Made by a program: the position numbers and the translations under genes. From positions 1 through 64,000 of the forward strand of contig NZ_LT629783.1 in assembly GCF_900105835.1 (NCBI RefSeq): a stretch of DNA of 64,000 bases, in the 5' to 3' direction. This stretch comes from Pseudomonas fragi. Lineage in GTDB: Bacteria; Pseudomonadota; Gammaproteobacteria; Pseudomonadales; Pseudomonadaceae. A model generated the notes under the pieces. The model was not told the origin of the DNA, made no database searches, and saw nothing but the letters and a program-made list of their open reading frames with translations. This document shows positions 56,675 to 64,000 of the stretch, piece by piece (the stretch's first letter is position 1; the number at the start of each line of letters is the position of its first letter).

Positions 56675-57616
56675 ATGACTCCTGAAGCGTTAACCACCCT
56701 GCACCAGCACTTATTGACTGCGCTGGGCACTGCCCCCGCCGAAACCCGGCGTTTGTTTCATGGGCGCGGTCGCTGCTGGCCAGGGCTTGAGCAGTTGACG
56801 GTGGACTGGTTGCAGGGCGTGGTGCAGGTGTCCCTGTTCAAGGAGCCTGAGGCCGCGCAACTGGCTGCCCTCAAGCAATTGCTGATGGCCCTTGCGCAAT
56901 CCCCGCAGTGGCAAGCCAGCGCGGCCCACACCCTGGTGCTGCAACATCGCTATACCCTGCAAAGCGACACCGAATGGCTGGTGGGCGCGGCGGTTGACGA
57001 GTGGACGCTGACCGAAGGCGGCCTGCGCTATCGGGTGGACCTGGGCCGCAAGCAGAACAACGGTTTGTTTCTCGATATGCGCTACGGTCGTGACTGGGTG
57101 CGGGCCAATGCCGAGGGCAAGCGGGTGTTGAACCTGTTTGCCTACACCTGCGGTTTTTCCGTGGCAGCCATAGAAGGCGGGGCGCAGCATGTGGTCAACC
57201 TCGACATGTCCCGTGCGGCCCTGAGTCGTGGGCGTGACAATCATCGCCTGAACGGGCATGACATGAGCAAGGTGACATTCCTGGGCCATGAACTGTTCAA
57301 GTCCTGGGGCAAGGTGAAAAGCACCGGGCCTTATGACCTGGTGATCATCGATCCGCCGTCATTTCAGAAAGGCAGCTTTCTGCTGACCAAGGACTACCAG
57401 CGCGTGGTGCGCCGCCTTCCGGAGCTGCTCAGTGAAAACGGTACGGTGCTGGCCTGCATGAACGACCCGGCACTGGGCTCGGATTTTCTGATCGATGGCG
57501 TCACCCGGGATGCGCCGAGCCTGCGTTTTGTGCAGCGCCTGGACAACCCGCCGGAGTTCCCGGACGCGGATGTGGAATGCGGCCTCAAGGCGCTGGTGTT
57601 CCGGCAGGGTGCTTGA
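56675..57616 (+). CDS. Class I SAM-dependent methyltransferase, RlmI/RlmK-like
   Basis: 313 residues. Motif I is VLNLFAYTCGFSVAAIEGGA, motif II VNLDMSRAALSRGRDNHRLNG, motif IV VIIDPPSFQKGSF, and QNNGLFLDMRYGR precedes the domain as in RlmI/RlmL C-terminal enzymes. These modify rRNA bases, but this shorter protein lacks a clear PUA domain and its target is unknown. Confidence 0.82.
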   Translation: MTPEALTTLHQHLLTALGTAPAETRRLFHGRGRCWPGLEQLTVDWLQGVVQVSLFKEPEAAQLAALKQLLMALAQSPQWQASAAHTLVLQHRYTLQSDTEWLVGAAVDEWTLTEGGLRYRVDLGRKQNNGLFLDMRYGRDWVRANAEGKRVLNLFAYTCGFSVAAIEGGAQHVVNLDMSRAALSRGRDNHRLNGHDMSKVTFLGHELFKSWGKVKSTGPYDLVIIDPPSFQKGSFLLTKDYQRVVRRLPELLSENGTVLACMNDPALGSDFLIDGVTRDAPSLRFVQRLDNPPEFPDADVECGLKALVFRQGA

Positions 57617-57621
57617 AGGGC

Positions 57622-57650
57622 AAAAAAAAGCCCGCAGGGGAGGCGCGGGC
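57622..57650 (-). terminator. Terminator for minus-strand transcripts from dps
   Basis: GCCCGC (57630-57635) and GCGGGC (57645-57650) form the stem; on the minus strand it is followed by eight T residues. It sits just after the convergent methyltransferase. Confidence 0.8.
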
Positions 57651-57749
57651 AAGGGGTTCATTGAATGAGCAATGAGCGCAGTGAATATACCGGCCGTTGC
57701 GTGCAAGGAATGTGAAACAAAATTCATGGTTCTGCGGGTGCTCGTGACC

Positions 57750-57894
57750 GTAGCAGCTGCCGCAGGAACAAGGCTGCGTCCGGGGGCGAAGCCGTCGTAA
57801 AGTCAGAACACAGGTTTTTACAGATAAACCGCATGCTCAGGTTTTACGATCGCTTCGCAATCGAACGCAGCCTCGTTCCTTCGGCAGCTGCTAC
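57750..57894. repeat. Long palindromic repeat (cagctgccg family)
   Basis: GTAGCAGCTGCCGCAGGAACAAGGCTGCGTCCG at the left pairs with GAACGCAGCCTCGTTCCTTCGGCAGCTGCTAC at the right, with GCCGTCGTAAA and TTTTACGATCGC nested inside. It lies in the dps 3' region. Confidence 0.9.
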
Positions 57895-57901
57895 GGGGGG
57901 G

Positions 57902-58420
57902 TTACTTGGTGCGCGACGACTCAAACAGGAACCACACGCGGCGTTCGGCTTCGTCGATCCAGTTTTCCAGCAGGCTGGTAGTCGCCACATCGCCCAGCTC
58001 GGAGCACATGTCGTGGGTCTCGCGCATATAGGCGGCCAGCTGGATGTTGTCTTCACGCAGCTCTGCCAGCATGTCTTCCGGCGTCACGAAGTCGGCGTCG
58101 TTGTCCAGCAGGCGTTGCAGTTTCTTGATGTGGCCGATGGAGCGGATTGTGGTGCGCCCCAGCTTGCGTACACGCTCGGCAATGGCATCGGTGGTCGCGT
58201 AGATCTGGTCAGCCTGCTCGTCGAGCAGCAGGTGGAAATCACGGAAATGCGGGCCGGACATGTGCCAGTGGAAATTCTTGGTTTTCATGTAGATGGCGAA
58301 GGTGTCTGCGAGCAGCGCGTTCACTTCGGCTGCAATATCGATACAGGCTTGTTCGCTCAGTGCCGTAGGTGTCCGCAGATCGGCCTTTCTGCTTTCCTTG
58401 GCGGATTTCAGGTCTTTCAT
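57902..58420 (-). CDS. dps: Dps/ferritin-like DNA-protecting protein
   Basis: 172-residue Dps-family protein that oxidises and stores iron in a 12-mer shell. Ferroxidase residues are visible in YMKTKNFHWHMSGPHFRDFHLLLDEQADQIY (seen as overlapping segments), including the two His and Asp/Glu. The start at 58420 (MKDLKSAKESRKADLRTP) has AGGAACC upstream; a longer reading to 58507 lacks support. The basic N-terminus may bind DNA. Confidence 0.9.
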   Translation of the reverse strand: MKDLKSAKESRKADLRTPTALSEQACIDIAAEVNALLADTFAIYMKTKNFHWHMSGPHFRDFHLLLDEQADQIYATTDAIAERVRKLGRTTIRSIGHIKKLQRLLDNDADFVTPEDMLAELREDNIQLAAYMRETHDMCSELGDVATTSLLENWIDEAERRVWFLFESSRTK

Positions 58421-58625
58421 GGTGGTTCCTCGTGGCAGCGGTTGATCGGAATTAACGTCTCTTGAGTGCGGCTGACTAAAGACCAGGTTTGGCCTCTCGT
58501 CAAACACGGCGGGCCGTTTTCAAGCGGTCCGCGTCAAGTTATGAGGGCAGCAGAGCAAGATCGTTCAAGACTTTTTGCCCCGATGTTGCGACCCTTTGCC
58601 GCTGCTGATTACCGGATTGTTTTCA

Positions 58626-59321
58626 ATGCCTGATTCACTTGCTCGAACCGCGTTTGTGCGCGGCACCCTTGCCTGCCTTCCGCTGACCCTGGCGTGCGCG
58701 CCCTGGGGGTTGCTGGCCGGCTCCACCGCCATTGATGCCCAGTTGAGCCCCGCGCAAAGCCAGGGGCTGTCACTGTTTGTGTTTGCCGGTGCGGCGCAGC
58801 TGGTGGCGATTGGCATGATCAAGGGCGGCGCCAGTGCGATTTCGATTCTGGTCACTACCTTGCTGCTGACTTCGCAGCATTTGCTTTATGCCATGCACCT
58901 GCGCCCGCTGGTGGCGCCGCTCGAGCCCAAATGGCGTTTCGGGTTGGGCTTTTTGCTCACCGATGAGTTCTTTGCCCTGGTCAGCCCGTTCGACCAGAGC
59001 ACCTTCAACCGCTGGTACGCGCTGGGGGTGGGGCTGTGCATGTATGTGGGCTGGAATATTTTCACCCTGCTGGGCGTGGTGCTGGGCAAGAGCATTCCGG
59101 GCCTGGACCAGCTGGGGCTGGAATTCTCGATTGCCGCCACCTTTATCGCGTTGATTACGCCCGTGGTGCGCAATATCCCGACTGTGGTCTGCGTGGCAGT
59201 CTCGTTGTTCACTGTGGTGCTGTTCAGTCACTGGCAGTGGGAGTCGGCCATTGTGCTGGCAGGGCTGGCGGGTATGGTCGCGGGCTATGCCTGCAAGCGT
59301 CTGGGAGGGTATTGGGCATGA
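58626..59321 (+). CDS. azlC: AzlC family branched-chain amino acid exporter subunit
   Basis: 231-residue inner-membrane protein with six or seven helices, conserved part FVRGTLACLPLTLACAPWGLLAG and LTDEFFALVS. AzlC and AzlD together export branched-chain or related amino acids. The start is the ATG at 58626. It overlaps azlD by four bases. Confidence 0.9.
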   Translation: MPDSLARTAFVRGTLACLPLTLACAPWGLLAGSTAIDAQLSPAQSQGLSLFVFAGAAQLVAIGMIKGGASAISILVTTLLLTSQHLLYAMHLRPLVAPLEPKWRFGLGFLLTDEFFALVSPFDQSTFNRWYALGVGLCMYVGWNIFTLLGVVLGKSIPGLDQLGLEFSIAATFIALITPVVRNIPTVVCVAVSLFTVVLFSHWQWESAIVLAGLAGMVAGYACKRLGGYWA

Positions 59322-59629
59322 TCTGGGCAATTATCGGCGGGATGACCTTGATCCTGTTTTTTAACCGCTACCTGTTTCTGGAACCGCGCTTGCCCATTCG
59401 CCTGAATCGCGGGGTAAAGGAGTTTTTGGGCTTTGCAGTACCGGGAATGCTGACGGCGATTTGCGGGCCGATCATTTTCGTCAAAGACCATCAGCTGGAC
59501 CTGAGCCTGGCCAACCCGTACCTGCTGGCCGGGTTGTGCGCCATCGGGCTAATGCTGTGGCGCCGCAACGTGTTGCTCAGTGTTGTGTTGAGTGTTGCGC
59601 TGTTCTATGTGTTTCGCGGCTGGCTGTAA
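59318..59629 (+). CDS. azlD: AzlD domain-containing protein
   Basis: 103-residue small membrane protein with three or four helices, the partner of AzlC. The ATG overlaps the azlC stop (ATGA), and RYLFLEPRLPIRLNRGVKEFLGF is seen in overlapping parts as the family's conserved region. Its 3' end overlaps a convergent small gene by 53 bases. Confidence 0.88.
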   Translation: MIWAIIGGMTLILFFNRYLFLEPRLPIRLNRGVKEFLGFAVPGMLTAICGPIIFVKDHQLDLSLANPYLLAGLCAIGLMLWRRNVLLSVVLSVALFYVFRGWL

Positions 59630-59771
59630 GCTGGGCGGCGGCGCGCGAGGTGAACGGGCCGCCGACGGCAACGCCGTCGCTGACCACATACCAGCACGCC
59701 AGCAAGCCGTCGGCACGCAGCGGGGCGGGAACGGCACTGCCGATTACCGACATGACATGAATCTTGGGCAT
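59577..59771 (-). CDS. Small hypothetical protein, antisense to the end of azlD
   Basis: 64-residue reading starting MPKIHVMSVIGSAVPAPLRA, then DGLLACWYVVSDGVAVGGPF. The ATG at 59771 is preceded by GAAGGAGGTAGGT, an ideal ribosome site, the strongest in this region. Its last 53 bases overlap azlD on the other strand. Its C-terminal part (HRTAQHSTQH) is low in complexity and may be antisense noise. No function can be given. Confidence 0.6.
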   Translation of the reverse strand: MPKIHVMSVIGSAVPAPLRADGLLACWYVVSDGVAVGGPFTSRAAAQLTASRETHRTAQHSTQH

Positions 59772-59865
59772 ACCTACCTCCTTCAACAATGGCGCTACCT
59801 TACGGGTTGGGCCGCTGCGCTAGAAATCATTGCGCGTGATAGTCGTCATTGATGCCGATGAGGTG

Positions 59866-60060
59866 TCAGTCAACCACCTGGTCGAGCATGTGCATCACTT
59901 CCTGGTCGCTCAGCAGCCCTTCGCGCACCAGGTGCTGGGTCAACAATGACAACAGTTTGGCAGTGCGATGACCTTCGAGCTGCTTGAGCTCGGTCAGGGT
60001 GTTGTACACCTTGCTGGAGGTGCAGAGCCCGACGATATGGTGCGGGTTTTGTGTAGGCAT
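59866..60060 (-). CDS. Small hypothetical protein
   Basis: 64 residues starting MPTQNPHHIVGLCTSSKVYN, ending LLSDQEVMHMLDQVVD. The ATG at 60060 has AAGGA 13 bases upstream and no signal peptide. Two predicted helices are rich in Leu and His. Unrecognised; it sits among other small genes of unknown role. Confidence 0.65.
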   Translation of the reverse strand: MPTQNPHHIVGLCTSSKVYNTLTELKQLEGHRTAKLLSLLTQHLVREGLLSDQEVMHMLDQVVD

Positions 60061-60196
60061 AAAGGTCGTCCTTGTTTTTATGTGTGTGTCGGTGATGGCG
60101 CCGATGGCGCTCCATAATGCCGCAGTACGCGGCACTATGATGTCTCATCCGCGACATTCACATCATCTGTCCGGACCCGTCGGCACTGTGCCGGGG

Positions 60197-60544
60197 TTAC
60201 CAGCGTGGCGGGCCGTAATAGCCCCGCGGCGGACCGTAATACACCGGTTGCGGCCGGCCGTAATAGCCCTGATAGTAAACGGGCTGGGGCGGCTGTACAT
60301 ACACCGGTTGCGGTTGGTAATAAACCGGTGGCGCCTGTACATAAACCGGCTGCGGCTGCACATACACCGGTTGTTGCACATACACCGGGCGCTGCTCGTG
60401 GCCTGCTATTACCGAGCCAACCACCGCTGCACCCACCACCGCGCCAAAAATTGCAGGCCCTGGCCCCCAGCCACCATGGGCGGATGCCTGCCCTGCGACA
60501 GCCAGGGCGCCGATAAGCAAAGCGATTTTGGGGATGCTACGCAT
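60197..60544 (-). CDS. Secreted or periplasmic PVY/Q-rich repeat protein
   Basis: 115 residues with signal peptide (IPKIALLIGALAVAGQASA), a glycine-zipper segment (GPAIFGAVVGAAVVGSVIAG) and a C-terminal repeat of PVYVQ/PVYYQ units ending GPPRGYYGPPRW. The ATG at 60544 follows GAGGATT. Such proteins are common in Pseudomonas as unassigned envelope proteins; the repeats suggest a surface or wall-associated structural role. Confidence 0.82.
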   Translation of the reverse strand: MRSIPKIALLIGALAVAGQASAHGGWGPGPAIFGAVVGAAVVGSVIAGHEQRPVYVQQPVYVQPQPVYVQAPPVYYQPQPVYVQPPQPVYYQGYYGRPQPVYYGPPRGYYGPPRW

Positions 60545-60778
60545 CTTGATAATCCTCGAGTTCCAGCCCCGATGTTTCGGCCTGCACCAGGCCGCAGATA
60601 AACCCGGGGGTAACATTAAGACCGTGTTTTTTTAAAAAACTGCGAAGTGCCCGGGTAAATTTTGTGTAAGGTTTGCTGGCGCTGAGACGTTTCAGCTCTG
60701 GCAGCTGCACTATGATCGAACAATTTTTCCGATACGGCTTGTGCCGTCCATCTAAAAGCCTTCAGCAAGGAGATGAGC

Positions 60779-61597
60779 ATGCAAATGAATCCGAACAAAG
60801 ACACCCAGCTGTGCATATCGTTGTCAGGTCGACCGGGGAATTTCGGGCTGCGTTTTCATAATCATCTATACGAACAACTGGGCCTGAACTTTTACTACAA
60901 GGCTTGCAGCAGCAAGGACCTGGCAGGTGCCGTTACCGGAATCCGCGCCCTGGGCATTCGCGGCTGCGGGGTGTCGATGCCGTTCAAGGAGGCCTGCATC
61001 GAGCTGGTGGACGAACTGGATGCATCGGCCCGGGCCATTGCCTCGATCAATACCATCGTCAATACCGACGGCCATCTTAAGGCCTACAACACCGACTACA
61101 TCGCCATTGCCCAGTTGTTGGACAGCCATAAAGTACCCAAGGACACCACCTTTGCCCTGCGTGGCAGCGGCGGTATGGCCAAGGCCGTGGCTTCGGCATT
61201 GCGTGATGGTGGATATCGCAATGGCCTGATCGTTGCGCGTAACGAGGCAACAGGGGCGGCCCTGGCGGCAAGCTGCGGCTATGAATGGCAACCTGAGCTG
61301 GGCGCGCAGCGGCCGCACATGCTGATCAACGTGACACCGGTGGGCATGGCGGGCGGGGCTGAAGCCGATGATCTGGCCTTTGCCGCAGAGGCTATCGACA
61401 GCGCGGATATCATCTTCGATGTGGTGGCGATCCCGGTTGAAACACCGTTGATCGTGCGTGGTCGTGCCCAGGGCAAGCAGGTCATCACCGGGCTTGAGGT
61501 GATTGCCATCCAGGCGCTGGAGCAGTTTGTGCTGTACACCGGCGTTCGTCCCACTGCCGAGCAGTTTCAGGCTGCCGTGGCATTTGCCCGCAGCTGA
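60779..61597 (+). CDS. Shikimate dehydrogenase-like protein (AroE-like)
   Basis: 272 residues with AroE fold signs: VSMPFKEACIELVDEL (catalytic Lys), NTIVNTDGHLKAYNTDYIA (Asn/Asp substrate contacts) and dinucleotide loop LRGSGGMAKAVASAL. The N-terminal shikimate-binding serine motif (HSxSP) of true AroE is replaced by SLSGRPGNFG, so the substrate probably differs, as in the AroE-like groups described in Pseudomonas. The ATG at 60779 has AAGGAG seven bases ahead. Confidence 0.85.
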   Translation: MQMNPNKDTQLCISLSGRPGNFGLRFHNHLYEQLGLNFYYKACSSKDLAGAVTGIRALGIRGCGVSMPFKEACIELVDELDASARAIASINTIVNTDGHLKAYNTDYIAIAQLLDSHKVPKDTTFALRGSGGMAKAVASALRDGGYRNGLIVARNEATGAALAASCGYEWQPELGAQRPHMLINVTPVGMAGGAEADDLAFAAEAIDSADIIFDVVAIPVETPLIVRGRAQGKQVITGLEVIAIQALEQFVLYTGVRPTAEQFQAAVAFARS

Positions 61598-61624
61598 TTA
61601 CGCTTGCGGGCGGCGTGAAGGGTG

Positions 61625-62296
61625 TTATTCCAGCTCAGCCAGACGCGCCTCAAGGGCGGTAATCCGCGCTTCGAGGGCTTCAAAACGCTCCAGCGATACG
61701 CTTGAACTGCTGCTGCGCTCCGCAGGTTGCTGGCGCGCAGCCATGATCGTGTCGATCTCGGCCGGGTCACCCAGTGCGTGCATGTAACGGTCTTCGCGCT
61801 GGCCGCTCTGGCGCGGCACCAGCAGGGCCAGATCACGGGCAATCAGGCGTTCGAGCTGGTGCTGGACCTGTTCGGTGTCTTCAAAATCGTGCATGCGCGA
61901 ACTGCGGGTCAGCAGCTCGTTGAGGGTTTGCGGCCCCCGCAGGAACAGCAGGCCCAGCAGCACCACTTGCGCAGGCACCAGTTCCAGCGCCTTGTCGACC
62001 TTGTGCTCCCAACGATCAGCACGGCTGCCCATTACCAGGCGGGTAAAGCCACGGCCTTCGAGGGCGCGCAGGCTTTGCCCGACCTGGCCCTGGGTCAGGT
62101 TGAGCACCGGCTCGCGGCTGGTTTTCTGGTTGCACGCCAGCACCAGGGCATTGAGCGTCAGGGGGTAGGTTTCAGGGTTGGTGGCCTGTTTCTCGATCAA
62201 GGAGCCAAGAATGCGGATCTCGGTGCTGTTGAGCAGGGGGCCTGCGTCAGAATCGTTTTTTACGTTTTCTGAAAACTGATCAGCCGGAACGTCCAT
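61625..62296 (-). CDS. YceH family protein (DUF480)
   Basis: 223-residue protein with two winged-helix-like domains: [30 protein letters not shown] in overlapping parts and [27 protein letters not shown]-terminal coiled segment [22 protein letters not shown] follows. Function unknown, likely DNA binding or regulation. The start at 62296 is chosen because GGAG lies six bases before; earlier starts at 62302 and 62308 have poor spacing. Confidence 0.9.
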   Translation of the reverse strand: MDVPADQFSENVKNDSDAGPLLNSTEIRILGSLIEKQATNPETYPLTLNALVLACNQKTSREPVLNLTQGQVGQSLRALEGRGFTRLVMGSRADRWEHKVDKALELVPAQVVLLGLLFLRGPQTLNELLTRSSRMHDFEDTEQVQHQLERLIARDLALLVPRQSGQREDRYMHALGDPAEIDTIMAARQQPAERSSSSSVSLERFEALEARITALEARLAELE

Positions 62297-62397
62297 TTTC
62301 ATCTCCAATTTGAGTCACCGTTGCCAGCGGCCATTGTGGGGTTTTTTACGCGCTAGAGCGACTGGCATGTGATCGCTGGGGTGTTGCTCATGGTCGC

Positions 62398-63705
62398 TCA
62401 GCGGTTGACCAGCCTGGCGGGCAGGGCGACTACCAGCAGGCAGCTCAGCAGCAGGCAACTGGCGAAGAACCACAACGCCCCGGAACTGCTGCCCGTGACG
62501 TCAATGGCGATGCCCATCAGGGAGTTGCTCACCAGCCCGGCAATATTGGCCAGGGAGCAGGCCAGGGCGAAGCCGGTCGCGGCTGCGCGGCCGGTGAGAA
62601 AGGTGGCCGGCAAGCTGAAAAACACCGGCACGGCACCGAGGATGGCAGCCGAGGCAATGGCAAAGAGTAGAACGATCGCCAGCAGGTTGTGGCTGAAAAA
62701 GGTACTGGCTGCCATTGCCGTCGCGCCGACCACAAAGGGCACGATGATATGCCAGCGACGTTCGCGATGCCGGTCGCTGCTGGCGCCGATCATCAGCATG
62801 CCGATCAGGGCAGCAAGGCTGGGCAGGGCAGTGAGTACGCCAATATGGAAGTTGTCGGTTGCCCCGGCGTTACGGATCAAGGTCGGCATCCAGAAGGCCA
62901 GGGCGTAGGCGCTGAGCAGGATGGAGAAGTCGATACCGCCCAGCATCCAGACCTTGAGGTTGAAGAATCCGTCGCGAAAGCCGGACTTGCTGTGCTGGCC
63001 CTCTGCGTGGTCCTGACCCAGTTGCTGCTGCAGTAACGCTTTTTCGTCGGCGTTCAGCCATGTTGCCGTGTGATGGCTGTCGGGCAGCACCCAGAGGGCC
63101 AGAATGCCCAGCAATACGCTGGGGATCGCCTCGAGCACAAACAGCCACTGCCAGCCGCGCAGCCCCGCGACAGTGTCGAAGGCGCCCATGATCCAGCCCG
63201 ACAGCGGCCCGCCGACCACACTGGAGAGCGGCATGCCGATCATAAACAGGGCGATGATGCGCCCTCGTCTCTGGGTCGGGAACCAGGTGGTCAGGTAATA
63301 CAGCACCCCGGGCAGAAAACCCGCCTCGGCAACCCCCAGCAGAAAACGCACGGCATAGAACTGGGTAGGGGTAGTGACCAGCAGTGTGCAGGCCGAGAGC
63401 AGGCCCCAGGTGATCATTATCCGTGCGATCCAGACCCTGGCCCCGACCTTCTCCATAAGCAGATTGCTCGGTACTTCGAACAGGATATATCCGACAAAAA
63501 ACAGCCCCGCGCCCAGGCCATAGGCCGTTTCGCTGAACTGCAGGTCGCCGAGCATCTGCAGTTTGGCGAAACCAATATTGATCCGGTCCAGATAGGCCGC
63601 CAGATAGCACAAGCAGAGAAAGGGGATAAGCTTGCGGGTGATCTTGCCATACAGCGCCTGGGCCGTTTCCGCCGCAGGCGCTGTAGAGGGATGAGCAGAG
63701 AGCAT
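62398..63705 (-). CDS. MFS transporter, anion:cation symporter-like
   Basis: 435-residue inner-membrane transporter with twelve helices. The conserved loop is AAYLDRINIGFAKLQMLGDL, with GLFFVGYILFEVPSNLLMEKVG as in the tartrate/4-hydroxyphenylacetate/phthalate group. The substrate is likely an organic anion. The start is placed at 63705 (MLSAHPSTAPAAET); the longer reading to 63798 reads through the divergent promoter. It is divergent from the DUF1993 gene. Confidence 0.85.
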   Translation of the reverse strand: MLSAHPSTAPAAETAQALYGKITRKLIPFLCLCYLAAYLDRINIGFAKLQMLGDLQFSETAYGLGAGLFFVGYILFEVPSNLLMEKVGARVWIARIMITWGLLSACTLLVTTPTQFYAVRFLLGVAEAGFLPGVLYYLTTWFPTQRRGRIIALFMIGMPLSSVVGGPLSGWIMGAFDTVAGLRGWQWLFVLEAIPSVLLGILALWVLPDSHHTATWLNADEKALLQQQLGQDHAEGQHSKSGFRDGFFNLKVWMLGGIDFSILLSAYALAFWMPTLIRNAGATDNFHIGVLTALPSLAALIGMLMIGASSDRHRERRWHIIVPFVVGATAMAASTFFSHNLLAIVLLFAIASAAILGAVPVFFSLPATFLTGRAAATGFALACSLANIAGLVSNSLMGIAIDVTGSSSGALWFFASCLLLSCLLVVALPARLVNR

Positions 63706-63815
63706 GTGGGTGTCCCGGGGCTGAGCGTGGGGTTGATCTTCATACACCAGAGGGGCGCTGGCGTGTCTATAATCGGCGCACATTCCATTCCTGCCCACAG
63801 ACTGTCGAGACTTCC

Positions 63816-64000
63816 ATGACTATCTCCCTGTACGCTGCTTCCGTTCCTGTGTTCAAACAAATGCTCAACGCCCTGAGCGGTGTGCTGGCCAAGGCCGAGG
63901 CACACGCCACAGCCAAGAACATCGACCCTAGCGTGTTCTTGCAAGCACGTCTGGCGCCGGACATGTTCCCGCTGGTGCGTCAGGTGCAAATCGCAGTTGA
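63816..64000 (+). CDS. DUF1993 family protein (partial, right edge)
   Basis: The first 61 codons of a gene running off the window: MTISLYAASVPVFKQMLNALS, then VLAKAEAHA and RLAPDMFPLVRQVQIA. This matches the opening of the DUF1993 family, a DinB-like four-helix fold of unknown function. The ATG at 63816 is divergent from the MFS gene. Confidence 0.75.
   Translation, partial: MTISLYAASVPVFKQMLNALSGVLAKAEAHATAKNIDPSVFLQARLAPDMFPLVRQVQIAV

Overview
The window comes from a fluorescent Pseudomonas (P. fluorescens group or a close relative). Supporting signs are GC-rich codon use, two tandem cbb3 oxidase operons followed by aer and acnA as in P. aeruginosa, the pyoverdine sigma factor PvdS, a complete fpvGHJKCDEF-type ferripyoverdine reduction/import operon, and many Pseudomonas-type REP palindromes with the core GTGGGAGCGGGCTTGC. 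No phage, IS element, RAYT transposase or CRISPR array was seen.

1-11.6 kb: respiration block, all on the minus strand. It holds the cbb3 maturation genes ccoG, fixH and ccoI (ccoI runs off the left edge), a vapBC-type toxin-antitoxin pair wedged upstream of ccoG, and two complete ccoNOQP operons. FNR/ANR-type boxes lie upstream of ccoG, ccoN1 and ccoN2.

11.6-25.7 kb: housekeeping and envelope genes: an alpha/beta hydrolase, the aerotaxis receptor aer with a FliA-type promoter, a CPBP protease, acnA, rlmM, a TusA-like protein, a MATE pump, pdxB, a PA1571-like small protein, an ABC exporter, ppnP and a DEDD exonuclease.

25.8-34.2 kb: a periplasmic solute-binding protein, pvdS with a near-perfect Fur box, then dsbG-tlpA-dsbD and the divergent two-component pair dsbRS. 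A Sel1-like gene sits between dsbD and dsbR.

34.2-40.7 kb: an apparent glycine regulon. A CycA-type transporter, a TyrR/GcsR-like enhancer-binding protein, and an unusual gcvH-glyA-lipA operon lacking gcvP, gcvT and sdaA. Both cycA and gcvH have -24/-12 promoters, and both are preceded by copies of the same 18-bp motif, probably the activator site. The cycA leader also has overlapping Hfq/Crc-type motifs.

40.7-50.6 kb: metals. fpvGHJKCDEF, a siderophore-interacting reductase, mntH and a 2-hydroxyacid dehydrogenase.

50.7-64 kb: gltX, a duplicated tRNA-Ala/tRNA-Glu cluster with a consensus sigma70 promoter, a thioesterase, dusC, an Hsp20 gene with a sigma32-type promoter and a ROSE-like RNA thermometer, pbpG, a methyltransferase, dps, azlCD, three small hypothetical genes, an AroE-like dehydrogenase, a YceH protein, an MFS transporter and a truncated DUF1993 gene at the right edge.
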